A stretch of 64,000 bases of DNA from Maridesulfovibrio zosterae DSM 11974 (GTDB taxonomy: Bacteria > Desulfobacterota > Desulfovibrionia > Desulfovibrionales > Desulfovibrionaceae). Below are positions 62,694-64,000 of this stretch, piece by piece. Position 1 is the stretch's first letter. Every line of letters begins with the position of its first letter. The stretch lies in the NCBI RefSeq assembly GCF_000425265.1, contig NZ_KE384344.1:64673-128672 (forward strand), given 5' to 3'. Position numbers and translations under genes: made by a program. The notes below the pieces were generated by a model that was given only the letters and a program-made list of their open reading frames with translations, searched no databases and was not told the origin of the DNA.

Positions 62694-63770
62694 CTAGCGT
62701 TCCGTGCAGCTGATGCACGGGTCGATTGACAGAATGATAACAGGAACGTCAGCAAGTTCGCAGTGTGGCAGCATTGCCAAAAGCGGCGGAATATTAGCAA
62801 ACGTAGGCGTGCGGATGCGAACCCTGTCAAGATACTTACTGCCATTACCTTTAATGTAGTACAGGCATTCACCGCGGGGCTGTTCCACACGGGTTATAAC
62901 TTCTCCTTCGGGATTACCTTTGACCTTGGTTGCAATCTCTCCCTGCGGAAGTCCCGCGAGAGCCTGTCTTACCAGCTCTGCAGATTGTAAGGTCTCGCGG
63001 AATCTGACTGTGGAACGTGCATAGCAGTCACCGTCATTTTCAACGACAGGTTCGAAGTCGATTTTATCAAACGCAGCATATTTAAGCAGACGCATATCAG
63101 AGGCAACGCCGCTACCACGAAGGGTAGGCCCGGCGGCTCCTAGGTCATATGCCTGCTCTTTAGTCAGTACGCCTACTCCCTTTGTGCGGGTGCAGACAGT
63201 GTAATCATTAAGTATGGTGTTCTGAAGACCTTTGATTTCTTTTTCCGCAGTATTTACTTCAGAAAGAATCCATGAACACATTTCAGGAGTAAGATCCTGA
63301 CGGACCCCGCCAACGACGTTGACTGAAGTGATAACGCGGCTACCGGTTGTAGCTTCGTTAATATCCATGATGCGCTCACGTATGCGCCAGAACTGCATGA
63401 ACAGGGCTTCAAAGCCGAAAGCATCGGCAAATAAACCCAGCCATAGCAGATGGCTATGCATACGATGGAGTTCAGACCATATAGTACGGAGGTATTTAGC
63501 TCTGTCAGGAACCTCTACTCCCATAATTTCCTCAATGCCCTGACAGTAGCACATGGAGTGAATGTTGGAGCAGATACCGCAAACACGTTCAACAATCTGG
63601 ATCATCTGGTGATAATCACGGATTTCAGCAAGTTTTTCCAAGCCTCTGTGAACGTATCCAAGCGCGGGAATGGCCTCCTGTACGATCTCGTCTTCCACGA
63701 CAAGCTTCACATGCAGCGGCTCCGGAAGAACCGGATGCTGCGGACCGAAAGGTATGATGGTACGTGCCAT
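62694..63770 (-). CDS. echE: Ech [NiFe] hydrogenase large subunit (EchE)
   Basis: A 358-residue NuoD-like hydrogenase subunit. Ni ligands are in RVCGICSNIHSM and DPCISCTER, close to the C-terminus without a processing tail of other groups, as in Ech. Other landmarks are IPFGPQHPVLPEP at the start and LGYVHRGLEKLAE. The complex couples ferredoxin oxidation and H2 formation to ion translocation in the membrane; common in Desulfovibrio. Upstream gene echD is truncated at the window end, and the other subunits lie outside. Confidence 0.94.
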   Translation of the reverse strand: MARTIIPFGPQHPVLPEPLHVKLVVEDEIVQEAIPALGYVHRGLEKLAEIRDYHQMIQIVERVCGICSNIHSMCYCQGIEEIMGVEVPDRAKYLRTIWSELHRMHSHLLWLGLFADAFGFEALFMQFWRIRERIMDINEATTGSRVITSVNVVGGVRQDLTPEMCSWILSEVNTAEKEIKGLQNTILNDYTVCTRTKGVGVLTKEQAYDLGAAGPTLRGSGVASDMRLLKYAAFDKIDFEPVVENDGDCYARSTVRFRETLQSAELVRQALAGLPQGEIATKVKGNPEGEVITRVEQPRGECLYYIKGNGSKYLDRVRIRTPTFANIPPLLAMLPHCELADVPVIILSIDPCISCTER

Positions 63771-63819
63771 AGTTTACCCTATAGTTGTTATCGTCTTGGT
63801 TTTCATCCGGGAAGACGAG

Positions 63820-64000
63820 TTATTTTTTAGGAGTCATCGCCTTAGTGTTATTACACATAGGGATGATTGTTATTTCATCATCAAGGTACAGCTTGCGACC
63901 GTAGTCAAGTACCAGTCCCTCAAAAGTAAGAGCGAACTGGTCCTGAAGTTCGTTTTCAACAAGCAGAGCTGCAAAGTAGATACCGCTTACTGACGGGATC
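63820..64000 (-). CDS. echD: Ech hydrogenase NuoC-like subunit (EchD), C-terminal part
   Basis: The last 59 codons, frame open to the right edge. The end (SGIYFAALLVENELQDQFAL and GLVLDYGRKLYL then PKK) resembles the NuoC-like 30-kDa subunit of Ech, and the position directly upstream of echE fits the gene order echABCDEF. The gap to echE is 49 bp. Confidence 0.7.
   Translation of the reverse strand, partial: IPSVSGIYFAALLVENELQDQFALTFEGLVLDYGRKLYLDDEITIIPMCNNTKAMTPKK

Overview
The window most likely comes from a low-GC, anaerobic, sulfate-reducing bacterium of the Desulfovibrionaceae (a marine Desulfovibrio/Maridesulfovibrio-like organism). This is inferred from gene content: an Ech-type energy-converting [NiFe] hydrogenase at the right edge, a ferredoxin-domain 'archaeal-type' split glutamate synthase, a DctPQM TRAP transporter, many PAS histidine kinases, and a free-standing N-terminal module of an RluA family. 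No marker gene is present that fixes the species.

Layout. 1-5 kb: the tail of an Hpt-containing protein, then a minus-strand LuxP-like receptor and histidine kinase pair. 4.4-5.9 kb: queuosine-precursor genes (yhhQ-type transporter and queF, divergent, with a structured RNA candidate in front of the transporter). 6-8.3 kb: a DGC-domain protein, a two-receiver diguanylate cyclase and a ComFB-family protein. 8.4-12.9 kb: an RND efflux pump without its outer-membrane partner. 13-17 kb: PAP2 phosphatase plus Cys-rich PAS kinase, META lipoprotein, an RluA-associated N-domain protein and greA. 17-20 kb: HD-GYP phosphodiesterase and a methyltransferase/TetR operon with two clear operators. 20.8-26 kb: three-gene glutamate synthase operon. 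26-28 kb: acetyltransferase, GrpB protein, RluA-type pseudouridine synthase. 29-38.7 kb: two further binding-protein/histidine-kinase pairs, an EamA exporter, an AraC regulator and an alkyltransferase-like protein. 39-47 kb: glycosyltransferase, a GH64-like secreted protein interrupted by an in-frame TGA, an amidohydrolase and an MscS channel. 47-52.8 kb: a patch bounded by tRNA-Asp and two 3'-end tRNA-Asp fragments, carrying an S41 protease, a secreted agmatine-deiminase-like enzyme and a CgeB-like glycosyltransferase. 52.7-64 kb: tRNA-Asp, tRNA-Val, a DhnA-family aldolase lacking its usual Schiff-base lysine, an RNA m5C methyltransferase, a TolB/FG-GAP protein, a TRAP transporter, an S4/RluA synthase, a DUF2975/HTH pair and the end of the ech operon.

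Themes. Three separate two-gene units each encode a periplasmic binding protein followed closely by a membrane histidine kinase, all in the same orientation; the first keeps every autoinducer-2 contact motif I can recall from Vibrio LuxP. Cyclic-di-GMP signalling is represented by a GGDEF protein, a neighbouring ComFB protein (a family reported to bind cyclic dinucleotides) and an HD-GYP protein. Starts were moved from the longest reading frame to the codon with a visible Shine-Dalgarno sequence where one was evident; these cases are stated. All family assignments are from reading motifs by eye, without database searches.
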